Of a DNA stretch of 64,000 bases, positions 10,272 through 19,456 are shown one piece after another. The stretch's first letter is position 1. Every line of letters starts with the position of its first letter. Below the pieces are notes generated by a model. The model was given only the letters and a program-made list of their open reading frames with translations, had not been told where the DNA came from and searched no databases. Source of the stretch: Rhodopirellula islandica (GTDB lineage Bacteria > Planctomycetota > Planctomycetia > Pirellulales > Pirellulaceae); assembly GCF_001027925.1 (NCBI RefSeq), contig NZ_LECT01000024.1, positions 1-64,000 of the forward strand, given 5' to 3'. A program made the position numbers and the translations under genes.

Positions 10272-10645
10272 TGGAGCAAAGCGTGCGAGTCTTCGTTTCT
10301 GGTGATCGTCGCGACGAGTGGGCGAACTTGCGCCATCGGATGATTCCGAACCCCCTCACCTGGATAGGGGGATGATCGTTGCCTCTTTGTCGCCTGTCAA
10401 ACGAAAACTGCTCCGGTGATGTTGATTTTTCCGGTGAGTCTGCTTGTGTCGCTCCTGCGGAATTTGGTGGGAAAGCTTGCAATGCGGAAAATTTGTTTCG
10501 TCATGCTGCCAGTTTTCAAAGATTCAATTTGCATCTTTAAAAAAACGTGTGCGGGCGGCGGGATGCCGATTCCCCCCACTGGTGAAGCACTGCGACTTCA
10601 CTTTGGTCGAAAGGCTTGGACACTCACTGTCAAGGATTGGCGAAC
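10272..10645. promoter_or_regulatory. Divergent tpsA/tpsB control region
   Basis: A 374-bp spacer between divergently transcribed exoprotein and transporter genes, so promoters for both must lie here or overlap it. The one clear structure is a perfect 6-bp inverted repeat, CCCCCT at 10351-10356 and AGGGGG at 10366-10371, separated by nine bases. It could be an operator or a leader hairpin of the exoprotein mRNA. An A-rich stretch lies near 10540-10547. I could not assign -35/-10 boxes with confidence. Confidence 0.4.
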
Positions 10646-12397
10646 ATGCCCATTAGCACCTCCACCAGTTGGCCACTCGCCTTCTTGGTCTCGCTTTGTT
10701 TCGTCGGCCTTGCCCAGGCGCAAAATTACGAACGCTACCAACCGCTCGCAATCTCACCACGGCCACTTCCGACCGACGCAGTTCAATCGGAACCGCTTCA
10801 ACCGGTGGAGGGCAGTGACAAGGTTCTGGTGGATTCGCTCAACGGGATCATCTTCCTCGATGGCAACGACAAACTGGAACCAGAGGACGCTCATGCTGGC
10901 CAACTTGGCATTCAATTTCGTTTTGATGACCCAACATCGTTGGTGCACGGAAATGCAGTGCAGTCCATCGTCAATCGCTATCTGGGCGGACCGGTCACGC
11001 TGCGAAACTTGAATCAGTTGTCCCGCGACATCATTCTGCATTACCGTCGCTGCGGCCAACCCGTTGTGGACGTTGCGATCCCCGAGCAGAAGATCACTGC
11101 GGGCGTGGTCCAAATCGTCGTCATCGAGCCTCGGATCGGCAAAGTGACGGTCGAGGATGGCTGCTATTTCGAAGCCGAGGACTTGTGCCAGTGGGTCAAC
11201 TGCACGCGTCGTGGCGACAAAATCTACGAGCACAAGCTCAACAACGATCTGTTCTGGTTGAATCAAAACCCTTTCTACCGCGTTTCAGTCGACATGGAGC
11301 CTGGTAAGACCGAGGAGACGACCGACGTCATCTTTCGTGTTGATGACGTGTTGCCAATTCGCGCCTACCTTGGCTACGAGGACACGGGTGTCCGCTCGCT
11401 GGGACTCGAACGACTCTACGCTGGCTTCATTTACGGCAATGCGTTTGGCCGCGGAGGCATCCTCAGCTACCAATACACCGCTGATTCCGATTTCAATCGC
11501 CTGCACGCACACAGCGTCTCTTATAGCGAGGCGATCAATCGCTGTTACAGTTGGAACACCTACGGCAGTTGGGCCGGTGTCGAACCGTCGATCGCTCCTT
11601 TTAACCAAGACGGCGAATCGTGGCAGTTGGGCCTCGGGCTGACTCGGCACCTCGTCCGCAACGCACGACAGGACACAAGCTTGACGCTGGGGGCTGATTT
11701 CAAACAAACAAACAACAACCTGGAATTCGGCGGCCAACAGGTTCAAGACAGCGGGGCGGACTTGCTGGAGCTGCGAGGTACCTTTCGTCATTTTTGGCGA
11801 GGATGCTGTGAACAATATGGCTTGATCGTCAGCGATACGTTTGTCGGTCCCGGAGGTGGATTCACCAGCGATAACAATCAGGCCGCCTTCAATTCCATTC
11901 GTGCCGGCACATCACCCGACTACATCTACACGCGTTTGAGAGCCGAACGGTACGACAACGTCGGCAAAAAGTGGGCCTTGTTGTCACGTTTCACAGGGCA
12001 ATTGACGAGCGAGCGACTGCTGTTCAGTGAGACACTGGGTTACGGTGGATTCGATTCAATCCGCGGTTACGACATGCGGACTTTCAATGCCGATTCGGGC
12101 TGGTTCACCAACTTTGAATTTGGTCCGCGAACTCATCACTGGGGTTGCAAGCAGTCTCCCAATCGCATTCGCATGTTTGGATTCTGTGATATCGGGGAAG
12201 GCTTCACACGCAATGCTGTTGCCGGTGAGGTCTCCGACCAATTCCTTGCCAGTGTGGGGCTCGGAACTCGCGTCAGCCTGGGCTACGACACATCGCTACG
12301 ATTCTCTTATGGTCATGGGCTGGAAAAAGTTCCCGGTGCAGCCACTCGAGATCGTCTGCATATCGGATTCGTACAACAGTTCGGTCCGCGGCCATGA
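10646..12397 (+). CDS. TpsB outer-membrane transporter (ShlB/FhaC/HecB family)
   Basis: A 583-residue protein with a Sec signal (MPISTSTSWPLAFLVSLCFVGLAQA); this ATG is used because it opens the signal peptide directly. Residues about 75-220 form POTRA-like domains with the family pattern LSRDIILHYRRCGQPVVDVAIP and a following ITAGVVQIVVIEPRIGKV. The C-terminal two thirds is a beta-barrel with alternating aromatic strands and a GYGGFDSIRGYDM segment, corresponding to the conserved RGY region of the Omp85 barrel plug loop. It ends in an aromatic strand (IGFVQQFGPRP). TpsB proteins export one partner TpsA across the outer membrane. The divergent neighbour is the obvious substrate. It ends 68 bp before a comM remnant. 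Confidence 0.92.
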   Translation: MPISTSTSWPLAFLVSLCFVGLAQAQNYERYQPLAISPRPLPTDAVQSEPLQPVEGSDKVLVDSLNGIIFLDGNDKLEPEDAHAGQLGIQFRFDDPTSLVHGNAVQSIVNRYLGGPVTLRNLNQLSRDIILHYRRCGQPVVDVAIPEQKITAGVVQIVVIEPRIGKVTVEDGCYFEAEDLCQWVNCTRRGDKIYEHKLNNDLFWLNQNPFYRVSVDMEPGKTEETTDVIFRVDDVLPIRAYLGYEDTGVRSLGLERLYAGFIYGNAFGRGGILSYQYTADSDFNRLHAHSVSYSEAINRCYSWNTYGSWAGVEPSIAPFNQDGESWQLGLGLTRHLVRNARQDTSLTLGADFKQTNNNLEFGGQQVQDSGADLLELRGTFRHFWRGCCEQYGLIVSDTFVGPGGGFTSDNNQAAFNSIRAGTSPDYIYTRLRAERYDNVGKKWALLSRFTGQLTSERLLFSETLGYGGFDSIRGYDMRTFNADSGWFTNFEFGPRTHHWGCKQSPNRIRMFGFCDIGEGFTRNAVAGEVSDQFLASVGLGTRVSLGYDTSLRFSYGHGLEKVPGAATRDRLHIGFVQQFGPRP

Positions 12398-12465
12398 AAT
12401 CCCTCGGGCACGCGGCCGGACGCAAGCTCGCTCTGCCGTCGGGTATACGCCGCCTCCAAGGAGAA

Positions 12466-12673
12466 TTGCCGGCGGCTCATCTGGGCGCTGTAACGAATCG
12501 GGCTGCCTTCAAATCGTTCGGCTTGCACATCCCGAGCACGCATGACGGACTCACGCATCATCGCGCTGGTCCCGCTCGACGCGTCATGCGATGACAACTC
12601 TTCAAACGGTACCGCGGGAACCTCGATGTGAATGTCCACCCGGTCCAACAGTGGCCCGGAGATCTTCCCCATG
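12466..12673 (-). pseudogene. comM remnant, internal piece (second copy)
   Basis: The minus-strand translation MGKISGPLLDRVDIHIEVPA and onward to SPIRYSAQMSRRQ matches the intact ComM (about residues 390-460) with a handful of substitutions, such as TARDASSET to SSHDASSGT. Similarity starts exactly at the codon for MGKIS and breaks off after MSRRQ. Outside it on the right lies the intergenic repeat; on the left lies the TPS cassette. It has no start, no ATPase core and no C-terminus, so it cannot make a working protein. Confidence 0.88.
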
Positions 12674-13317
12674 GGCGTGGGATGGTGCCATCCACCCACC
12701 ATGCAGGGAACTTCGCCCCGGAGGGGCCGACATCGGTAGCTCGGGGCGGAAGCCCCGGGACCGTTGGTGCCCCCTCACGATGTCGCCCCGGACGGGGCCG
12801 TCGTGGATGATGTGGCTCGGTATCGGCAGGAAATGGCTGGCACGATCTGCCGCTCCGTGACGATTGCGCGGACGTGTTGCCCAACCGAACGACGGGGCGG
12901 TGAAATGCCGGTGACCTTGCGGCCGGTGCTGCCTGTGTCCAAGCGGCCGAACCGCGAAGCGGTGACAGAGGAATGCAAACTGGATGTTGTTGCTTGGTTT
13001 GTTTTCTGCCGTCTGTCGTCGCTCCGCGACTGGTTGATTGGGTGCGGCGTCTCGGGACCTTGGGTTGAAACCCAAGGCTGGTCGGCTGCCGTCACTCTGT
13101 GACTTTTGCGCGGACGTGTTGCCCAACCGAACGATAGGGCGGTGATATGCCGGTGACCTTGCGGCCGGTGCTATCTGTGTCCATGCGGCCGAACCGCGGA
13201 GCGGTGAAATCTGTCAGCCTTGGGTTTCAACCCAAGGTCTGGACGACGGAAAAGACAAAGCAACAGCCGCGGAGCGGCGGCATCTGTCTTCACGTGAATC
13301 GCCATACCGGTCCGGCG
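12674..13317. repeat. Intergenic repeat block, right of TPS cassette
   Basis: About 640 bp with high identity to 1-782: the same CTCGGGGCGGAAGCCCCG palindrome near 12739, the CGCCCCGGACGGGGCCG palindrome near 12783, and CTTGGGTT-type hairpins at about 13056-13080 and 13218-13240. Gaps and single-base differences are scattered. The shared block continues into the comM 3' end on both sides of the cassette, giving long direct repeats in the same orientation. Open frames here are mirrored in the other copy with frameshifts, which argues against coding. Confidence 0.82.
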
Positions 13318-14859
13318 CTACACCCAGAGGTCGGCGTCAAGGTTTCGGTAGCCGATGGCTTCGGCGAGGTGTTCTTCGCTGATCGCGGGTTCGCCAGCCA
13401 AGTCGGCGATCGTTCTGGCAACTCGCAAGATTTTGTCGTGGGCTCGGGCGGACAGACCCAGTGATTCCACGCCGGCTTTGAGCAACGTTTTGCTGGCGGC
13501 GCTCAGCTCACAATGCTGCCGTGTTTGCCGGCTGCTCATTTGGGCGTTGTATCGAATCGGGCTGCCTTCGAATCGTTCAGCTTGCACATCCCGAGCACGC
13601 ATGACGGATTCACGCATCATCGCGCTGGTCTCGCTCGACGCATCGCGAGCCGTCAATTCCTCAAAGGGAACCGCCGGAACCTCGATGTGAATGTCGACCC
13701 GATCGAGCAGCGGACCCGAAATCTTCCCCATGTACCGTTCAATTTGGGGCGGTGTGCAATTGCAGCTTCGTCGAGGATCCGAGCGATACCCACACGGGCA
13801 CGGATTCGCGGCTGCGATGAGCATGAAGTCAGCGGGAAAGGTGGTCGACCGGAGGGCTCGTGAGATGGTCACGACACCGTCTTCGAGCGGTTGTCGCATG
13901 ACTTCGAGGGTCTTGCGATTGAACTCCGGCAGCTCGTCCAAGAACAGGATCCCGTTGTGGGCCTTGCTGATTTCACCCGGTGCCGGTGGGCTGCCTCCGC
14001 CGACCAAACCGGCGTCGCTGATCGTGTGGTGAGGGCTGCGGAAGGGACGGCGAGCCAGCAAGGGTTGTTTGGAAGGCAATTGCCCCACGGCGCTGTAAAT
14101 GCGAGTGGTTTCGATCGATTCGGCGGGCACCAGCGGAGGCAGGATGGTTGGCATGCGTTTGGCCAACATGGTTTTCCCGCTTCCCGGAGGACCGATCATC
14201 AGTAAATTATGGCGGCCGGCCGCGGCGATCGTCATCGCTCGCTTGGCAGACTCTTGGCCTCGGACGTCGGCGAAGTCGACTTCGTATTCGCTGAAGGCTT
14301 CAAAGATTTCTTCGACGCCGCTGGGCACAGGCGGCACATCGATCTCGCCGGCAAAGAACGCAACGCACTGGGACAGACTGTCGACGGCGATGACTTCGAG
14401 GTCTTCGACCACCGCGGCTTCGGCAGCCGATTCGGTGGGCACGACCAAACCCTTCAGTGATTTGTCCTTGGCGGCCTCGATCGCGATCGACAGGGCGCCT
14501 TTGACCGGGCGGGTGATGCCTTCGAGGGCCAGTTCCCCGACCACGGCGTAGTCTTCCAAGCGATCGAGCACCAATTGACCGCTGCCCGCCAGGACACCTA
14601 GGGCAACCGGCAGATCGAACGAGGGTGCTTGTTTGGGCAGGTCACCGGGAGCCAGGTTGATGACCACGCGATCTTGCGGGCGGATGAAACCACTGTTGAC
14701 GATCGCTCGTTCGACGCGGTGCGTGGATTCTTTGACGGCTGCTTCCGGCAAACCCACCAAGATCGTCTTGGGCATCGCGGCTGGAGAGATGTCGACTTCG
14801 ACATCAACAGGCATCGCTTCGATGCCGAGCAGCGTGAATGTTTTGAGCCGTGCCAGCAT
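13318..14859 (-). CDS. comM: ComM-like Mg-chelatase-family AAA+ ATPase (YifB)
   Basis: A 513-residue protein, matching the usual 500-510 of the family. The start MLARLKTFTLLGIEAMPVDV gives the conserved N-terminus; a longer frame upstream lacks family resemblance. An N-terminal Lon-like fold (about 1-180) is followed by the ATPase core with Walker A GPPGSGKTMLAKRM near residue 215, Walker B ILFLDELPEF near 295, and a CPCGYRSDPRRSCNC cysteine cluster near 370. The C-terminal domain ends in EAIGYRNLDADLWV. In transformable bacteria ComM is a helicase that extends branch migration during integration of incoming DNA. The gene is complete, while parts of its 3' end are duplicated on both sides of the TPS cassette downstream. 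Probably monocistronic. Confidence 0.93.
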   Translation of the reverse strand: MLARLKTFTLLGIEAMPVDVEVDISPAAMPKTILVGLPEAAVKESTHRVERAIVNSGFIRPQDRVVINLAPGDLPKQAPSFDLPVALGVLAGSGQLVLDRLEDYAVVGELALEGITRPVKGALSIAIEAAKDKSLKGLVVPTESAAEAAVVEDLEVIAVDSLSQCVAFFAGEIDVPPVPSGVEEIFEAFSEYEVDFADVRGQESAKRAMTIAAAGRHNLLMIGPPGSGKTMLAKRMPTILPPLVPAESIETTRIYSAVGQLPSKQPLLARRPFRSPHHTISDAGLVGGGSPPAPGEISKAHNGILFLDELPEFNRKTLEVMRQPLEDGVVTISRALRSTTFPADFMLIAAANPCPCGYRSDPRRSCNCTPPQIERYMGKISGPLLDRVDIHIEVPAVPFEELTARDASSETSAMMRESVMRARDVQAERFEGSPIRYNAQMSSRQTRQHCELSAASKTLLKAGVESLGLSARAHDKILRVARTIADLAGEPAISEEHLAEAIGYRNLDADLWV

Positions 14860-14979
14860 CGATTGTGTGCCCTTGCGGAAACCATGATCCAGGTACCGAT
14901 GATGACGGCGGCGCCCGCACAAAGCAACCAGGGACGCGATTCTCGCCGTGTTTCAATGCTTGGAGGCGACGCAGCCGTC

Positions 14980-15390
14980 TTAGCGTTGGTTGGCGGCGTC
15001 TGCTGCTTCACGGGCCGCGGTGATGGCTGGCAGCAGCAAACCGACCAGCAATCCAAAGGTCAACAAACCGAACACGATTCCAAGGATGAGTTTGAGCTTG
15101 GCGGACTGAAAACGTTTGGGAAGACTTCCCGTGGGAGCATTCGGTTCGGTGAGGAATGGGTGTTGTTGGGCAAGGGAACGCCACTGGAAAAGACGGAACA
15201 AATACCAGGGGAAGATGATGACCAAACCGATGCCACTGCAGAAAAAGCACAGCACAATCGCCAGCCAAAATTGCCGGGCGTCCTTGATGATCGCTTCCAC
15301 CTTTTTGACAACGTCAGGTGGGAGGCCTCCCGTTCCAGGGCTGAACGAGGTTTCGGACACGTTGCCGGCAGCGTAAGGATTTTCTGACAT
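14980..15390 (-). CDS. Small two-helix membrane protein
   Basis: A 136-residue protein without a recognised family. The first 30 residues are polar (MSENPYAAGN.., Pro/Gly rich). Two hydrophobic segments follow, about 41-64 (FWLAIVLCFFCSGIGLVIIF) and about 100-122 (ILGIVFGLLTFGLLVGLLL), joined by a polar Arg/Gln-containing stretch. The short tail is Ala-rich. The short MSENPYA start resembles many small planctomycete inner-membrane proteins. It lies 120 bp upstream of comM on the same strand. Function unknown. Confidence 0.7.
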   Translation of the reverse strand: MSENPYAAGNVSETSFSPGTGGLPPDVVKKVEAIIKDARQFWLAIVLCFFCSGIGLVIIFPWYLFRLFQWRSLAQQHPFLTEPNAPTGSLPKRFQSAKLKLILGIVFGLLTFGLLVGLLLPAITAAREAADAANQR

Positions 15391-15462
15391 CGATGAGAGA
15401 ATCGTTTGAGAGCGAGAGCGGATGGAATGAAAATGTCGAGCGCAATGCGGGCGGAGGCAGGC

Positions 15463-18400
15463 TCATGGGAATTCGCTCAATGGGACCAACAAAAAGTAGG
15501 AGTGTAAAAAGCAGTCTCGAGCACCCCGTTCATTTTCGGCGATCAACAAGGCCTTCATCTCAACCGGGATTGTACGCGTTCGCTTGCCCGTCACTTGCAA
15601 GTAAGTCTGTTGTTGTGCTTGGATCCAGTCTCGAAATTCAGCCTCCGTGGGATCCAGCTGTTCTGGGACATTCCCCTTCTTGAGATACGCCAATTCACCC
15701 ATTTCATGCTTGACCGAATCAAGGAATTCTTTGGCACTGATTTCAAACGCACCATCGTCCGATTCAAGTGACTTCCAAGCATCGCGGCTTTCAATCGCCC
15801 CCGTCAAATGCAAGTGGTACCGCGTCGCTCCAACGGCTTGGAAAGAGATTGTTTCCTTGCTGCTGACGTTCAACGTGATTTTGCGTTGTGTCGGTTGGAT
15901 CTGCAGGTCAGGAGTGGGCAGTGAGTCTTCGATGAGACGGCGATCGAGATAAAACAGTCGGTTGCCCGAAGCCACGTAGATCTTCGAGGACGTCAGGGCC
16001 ATCGATCGCGTGACCGGCTGCCTGAGTTGGTGGACGTACACAGAGCGGGGCCCATCCAAGTCGATCCGCGTCGTGGGATTGGACGAGTCATGCGGGAAGA
16101 ACTCAAGCAAACGCCCAGCCCGATAGACACCCCTGGAAGTGGCATGGAGTGGTTGGTCCGCTGGCCAGTCCTTGAGACTTTCGGGGCGAAGAAGGACGGA
16201 ATGTTGGGAGCTGTTTTCGCCGACCAAGAGAGACTCGCCCGCGATCCTCGTTCTTCCCGCCAATTGATTGAGCGGCGTCCAGGTTGTCTTGGGGGTTTCC
16301 ACCAAGGCGGTTTTTCGTTTGGGGTCGCCCGACCACAATGTTCCGTCCCAAATGATCCCGTCCTCGAGCGTGTTGGCAAGGCAGGCGAGTGGATCGCAAA
16401 GTGCTGGTTCGATCTCGGTCAGGTCGGAGGCTTTGAGCCGAACCAAAAATCGAAGCGCGAGGCGCTGATTGGCGTCGTCTCGAGTCATGAGGGGCTGCCC
16501 GGCTGCCAAGAACTTTCCACCGACAACCTGCAGCGAATCAATCTCGTTGGCGAACTGCACCTCGGCGGTCGCGTTGGTTTCACCGATTTCGAATCTTTGG
16601 ATTCGCGTTGTCTTCTGACCTGCTTCCTCGGATGCGGTTGCGACAAACAAACTGGTCGCGTTGAACGTGGCTCGTTGGACAGGTTGCGAAAAACCCAGTT
16701 CGAACGGGGCCGCATCGTCGCCCTGCCACAGCGAGACTCGCCATCTGCTTTCACCGGGGGTGCGTCCCCACATGACAAGACGCTCACTGTCCGGTCTCGC
16801 ATGCAACTGAATCGCCTCCATCTGATCGATGGTCTTCGTTGGCAGGCTGGTGTGGACGATTGTGTGAACTGTTTCCAGACCCGCAGAGGTGTTGGCTGAC
16901 CACTTCATGCGTTTGAATCCGGTGTCTGCAATCGCTGGCGTGAAGGTTGTGTCGGCAGCGACGCGGTGGACTTGATCCAGGACAGAAGCACCCTCGAGTT
17001 CCACACTTTCCAATTCACCTTCGTACTGAATTGGGAGGGACATAGGCACTCCGACTTGTGCTTCGATCAGCTCGGGGGCTCGTTTGAGTTCTGGACGAGG
17101 CACCTTGTTCAAGTCAAAGATCAAAAGATCTCGTTGAGAGACAATCAGGACGCGTTGGTCGTCTGTGTCGGCAAAGACATAGCACGTTCGGCGTTGGGGA
17201 AGATCCGGGTCGGGCTGGAGGGGGTGGACGGGGCGTTCGGGGGCATCGGACGCAGGCAAGGCGGCAGGTTCGGTTGGCGTTGCGATCAGCTCGGGCGGGG
17301 GCACATATTGGTTTCGCTGGCCACCGTAGTTCGAGCGGCGATCCTCCTGGATGGATCTCATGGTGGACTCCGCCCGGAAGGGGCGTGCTGCTTCCATCTT
17401 TTCGGAGATCAACCTATGCCCTTCGATGGATTGCAAGCCCACGCTCATCTCGTCCACGAACACGGCAACGTTCTCACCGCACCACCAAACATTTTCCAGA
17501 TGCGAGGGAGCCTGTTTCGCCTCCATCAACGGGGTCGGGAAGGTCTCCAACAGGGCGGGCGATTCCCAAAAGGATTTTGACAACGGGTCCCCATTGACCG
17601 CCGCGGTCAGTGAAAGCTGTCGCTGAAGATTGGAGGCTGACGCGGCATCCTCTGGGAACTTCGCGGTGGTGGCCGATTGGCGAGTCTCAGTGCCGTGGTG
17701 ATACCGCCAGCGAGGAAAGTTCTGCAGGAACGCGAGCCGAGTTGTTGAAAGTCCCGCATCCGGAGCTGGAACCGTTTCAACTTCCTCGGTTTCCAGGTGA
17801 ACGCGGTAATGGCTGAGGTATTTTCGAACGTGGAGCAGATTGGGATCATCCGGTACGAACGCCAGTTCTTTCCATCGTGGCGAGTTTCGTTCAGCTTGCT
17901 CGGTGAGGGGTTCCCAAGCAATCGACAGTTGCTTGGATCTACGCAGATCGGAATCGGATTCGAAGACCGCATCGTCCCGCCAAAACACAACCTTGGCCGG
18001 ATCCGCGGCATTGACCGCGACGCGTCGAGCCTGCCCCCAGTCCAGTTGCGCGAAACTGGGGCCGACGTCTCCTTGGAGGATGGATTCCATCTCGAAGGCC
18101 AGGATCCCGGTGGGATGGCCTGTCACATAGAGTTGATTGGATGACTCGTGATAGCTCGCGTCGGTGACTTCGAAATCGAATTGAAAGCGTGTGGCCGCAG
18201 GATGAGACGAGAGGGCCGGCGTCAGTCGGGACTCGAAGAGCGTCGCTCGTTCCAAGTGGGTGCGGACGAATTTGGCCTCCTCGGGGAAGGACCCCATGGG
18301 TATTTCAATTGGCCGGTTCGTGATCTTGGCCTTCATTCGCAGCCATGGGATCGCATTCGAGACCCCACTCAAGACATTGAAATGATCAGCGTTTTTTTGG

Positions 18401-19329
18401 GTCCGAAGGGTCACCTCGGTTCCCTGCTTCTCGAGTTGAGAGACAAATTGTTGGCTGGATGCGAGTGGAATCACATCATCCTCGGTGCCATGAAGGATCA
18501 GGGTTGGGACATTGATCTTGGCAACGTGAGCGGATGGCAAAAACTGCCGGATTGCCTGAGGGAAACGGCTTGGCATGCCAGCCAGTTCCGTCGTCAGCGA
18601 TTGCAGATCGGCCGCGCTGATCGTCGTCGCGGGAGCAAACGTGACGCAACCTTTGATTCGCGAGTCGAATGCCGTGAGCATCAGAGCGTTTCGGCCGGCG
18701 GAACTGTGCCCGACTGCAAAGAGTTGGTCGGCGTCGATTCCCGGTATCTTCTGCAGGGCGTACTCGATTGCATTCAGTCCATTGACCAAGCCAGCATGAG
18801 AGGATTCATGGAGCAAGAACGCATCGCGCAGCTCGCCAATCGTCTCGGCATTCTCCTTCAGTTCGCCATCCGTTTCATAAGCGACAACTGCGAAGCCAGC
18901 GTAGACGTAAGGAATTGCTTCCGGCAAATCGCCCGGCGACAATTTCTTTCCCGTGAAATTGGTCGCACCCGCCGCCGCAAGGAAGATGCAAGGGATCTTC
19001 TCGCTGGGCAATTTGTCCGGCAAGTAGATCATCAGCCGATCGTTGTTGCCCGGCTCCGAATCAGGAATCCCCAAGTCGACCTCATAGGCCAGTGCACCGG
19101 GATAGGATTGGGAGTCGCCCAGCTCAGGCAATGATTGACCAAGCGATGCCACGGGGGCGAGTTCTTGGACGCCTCTTTGGTTTGCGATCGAGGTGATCCC
19201 ACCGCGACCACACCCCGTCACAAGAATCGGCAAGGTGCAGCAGAGTGCCGCGCAAAGTAGCGAACGGAAACAGATGCGAATGCTTGTTGGTGGGCTCTCG
19301 CGTAAAATCTCAATGTTCTGACTCGCCAT
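15463..19329 (-). CDS. Large lipoprotein: alpha/beta hydrolase fused to a long unknown region
   Basis: A 1288-residue protein with a lipoprotein signal (LLCAALCCTLPILVTGC, lipobox LVTGC near residue 41). Residues about 85-335 are an alpha/beta hydrolase of dienelactone-hydrolase type: nucleophile elbow GHSSAGRNA near 208, acid in LHGTEDDVIPL near 280, and His in NADHFNVL near 312. A prolyl-oligopeptidase-like or carboxylesterase activity is plausible. The remaining 950 residues show scattered beta-strand and propeller-like character (VFADTDDQRVLIVSQRDLLI, YVASGNRLFYLDRR) but no family I can name. The ATG at 19329 is preferred over an adjacent GTG. Likely membrane-anchored and periplasmic. Substrate unknown. 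Confidence 0.75.
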   Translation of the reverse strand: MASQNIEILRESPPTSIRICFRSLLCAALCCTLPILVTGCGRGGITSIANQRGVQELAPVASLGQSLPELGDSQSYPGALAYEVDLGIPDSEPGNNDRLMIYLPDKLPSEKIPCIFLAAAGATNFTGKKLSPGDLPEAIPYVYAGFAVVAYETDGELKENAETIGELRDAFLLHESSHAGLVNGLNAIEYALQKIPGIDADQLFAVGHSSAGRNALMLTAFDSRIKGCVTFAPATTISAADLQSLTTELAGMPSRFPQAIRQFLPSAHVAKINVPTLILHGTEDDVIPLASSQQFVSQLEKQGTEVTLRTQKNADHFNVLSGVSNAIPWLRMKAKITNRPIEIPMGSFPEEAKFVRTHLERATLFESRLTPALSSHPAATRFQFDFEVTDASYHESSNQLYVTGHPTGILAFEMESILQGDVGPSFAQLDWGQARRVAVNAADPAKVVFWRDDAVFESDSDLRRSKQLSIAWEPLTEQAERNSPRWKELAFVPDDPNLLHVRKYLSHYRVHLETEEVETVPAPDAGLSTTRLAFLQNFPRWRYHHGTETRQSATTAKFPEDAASASNLQRQLSLTAAVNGDPLSKSFWESPALLETFPTPLMEAKQAPSHLENVWWCGENVAVFVDEMSVGLQSIEGHRLISEKMEAARPFRAESTMRSIQEDRRSNYGGQRNQYVPPPELIATPTEPAALPASDAPERPVHPLQPDPDLPQRRTCYVFADTDDQRVLIVSQRDLLIFDLNKVPRPELKRAPELIEAQVGVPMSLPIQYEGELESVELEGASVLDQVHRVAADTTFTPAIADTGFKRMKWSANTSAGLETVHTIVHTSLPTKTIDQMEAIQLHARPDSERLVMWGRTPGESRWRVSLWQGDDAAPFELGFSQPVQRATFNATSLFVATASEEAGQKTTRIQRFEIGETNATAEVQFANEIDSLQVVGGKFLAAGQPLMTRDDANQRLALRFLVRLKASDLTEIEPALCDPLACLANTLEDGIIWDGTLWSGDPKRKTALVETPKTTWTPLNQLAGRTRIAGESLLVGENSSQHSVLLRPESLKDWPADQPLHATSRGVYRAGRLLEFFPHDSSNPTTRIDLDGPRSVYVHQLRQPVTRSMALTSSKIYVASGNRLFYLDRRLIEDSLPTPDLQIQPTQRKITLNVSSKETISFQAVGATRYHLHLTGAIESRDAWKSLESDDGAFEISAKEFLDSVKHEMGELAYLKKGNVPEQLDPTEAEFRDWIQAQQQTYLQVTGKRTRTIPVEMKALLIAENERGARDCFLHSYFLLVPLSEFP

Positions 19330-19456
19330 CACTGAATCCTGTCAGGAGAACACTGCGTTCGTGTGCAGCGTGAGTTGTTCGGGCGAGACTCGCCGCGACA
19401 AAACCCGGGCCCGTGAGTATAGCCGGACGGTGACCTGAGTGGCGTTCACGCCGGAT

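Noticed and set aside
12602-13126. Open frame on the minus strand in the right repeat block
   Set aside because: Same repeat sequence as 1-782; composition is explained by G/C palindromes.
18148-19134. Plus-strand frame of 328 codons opposite the hydrolase lipoprotein
   Set aside because: No family features, and the minus-strand frame has a clear lipobox and catalytic motifs in the same interval.
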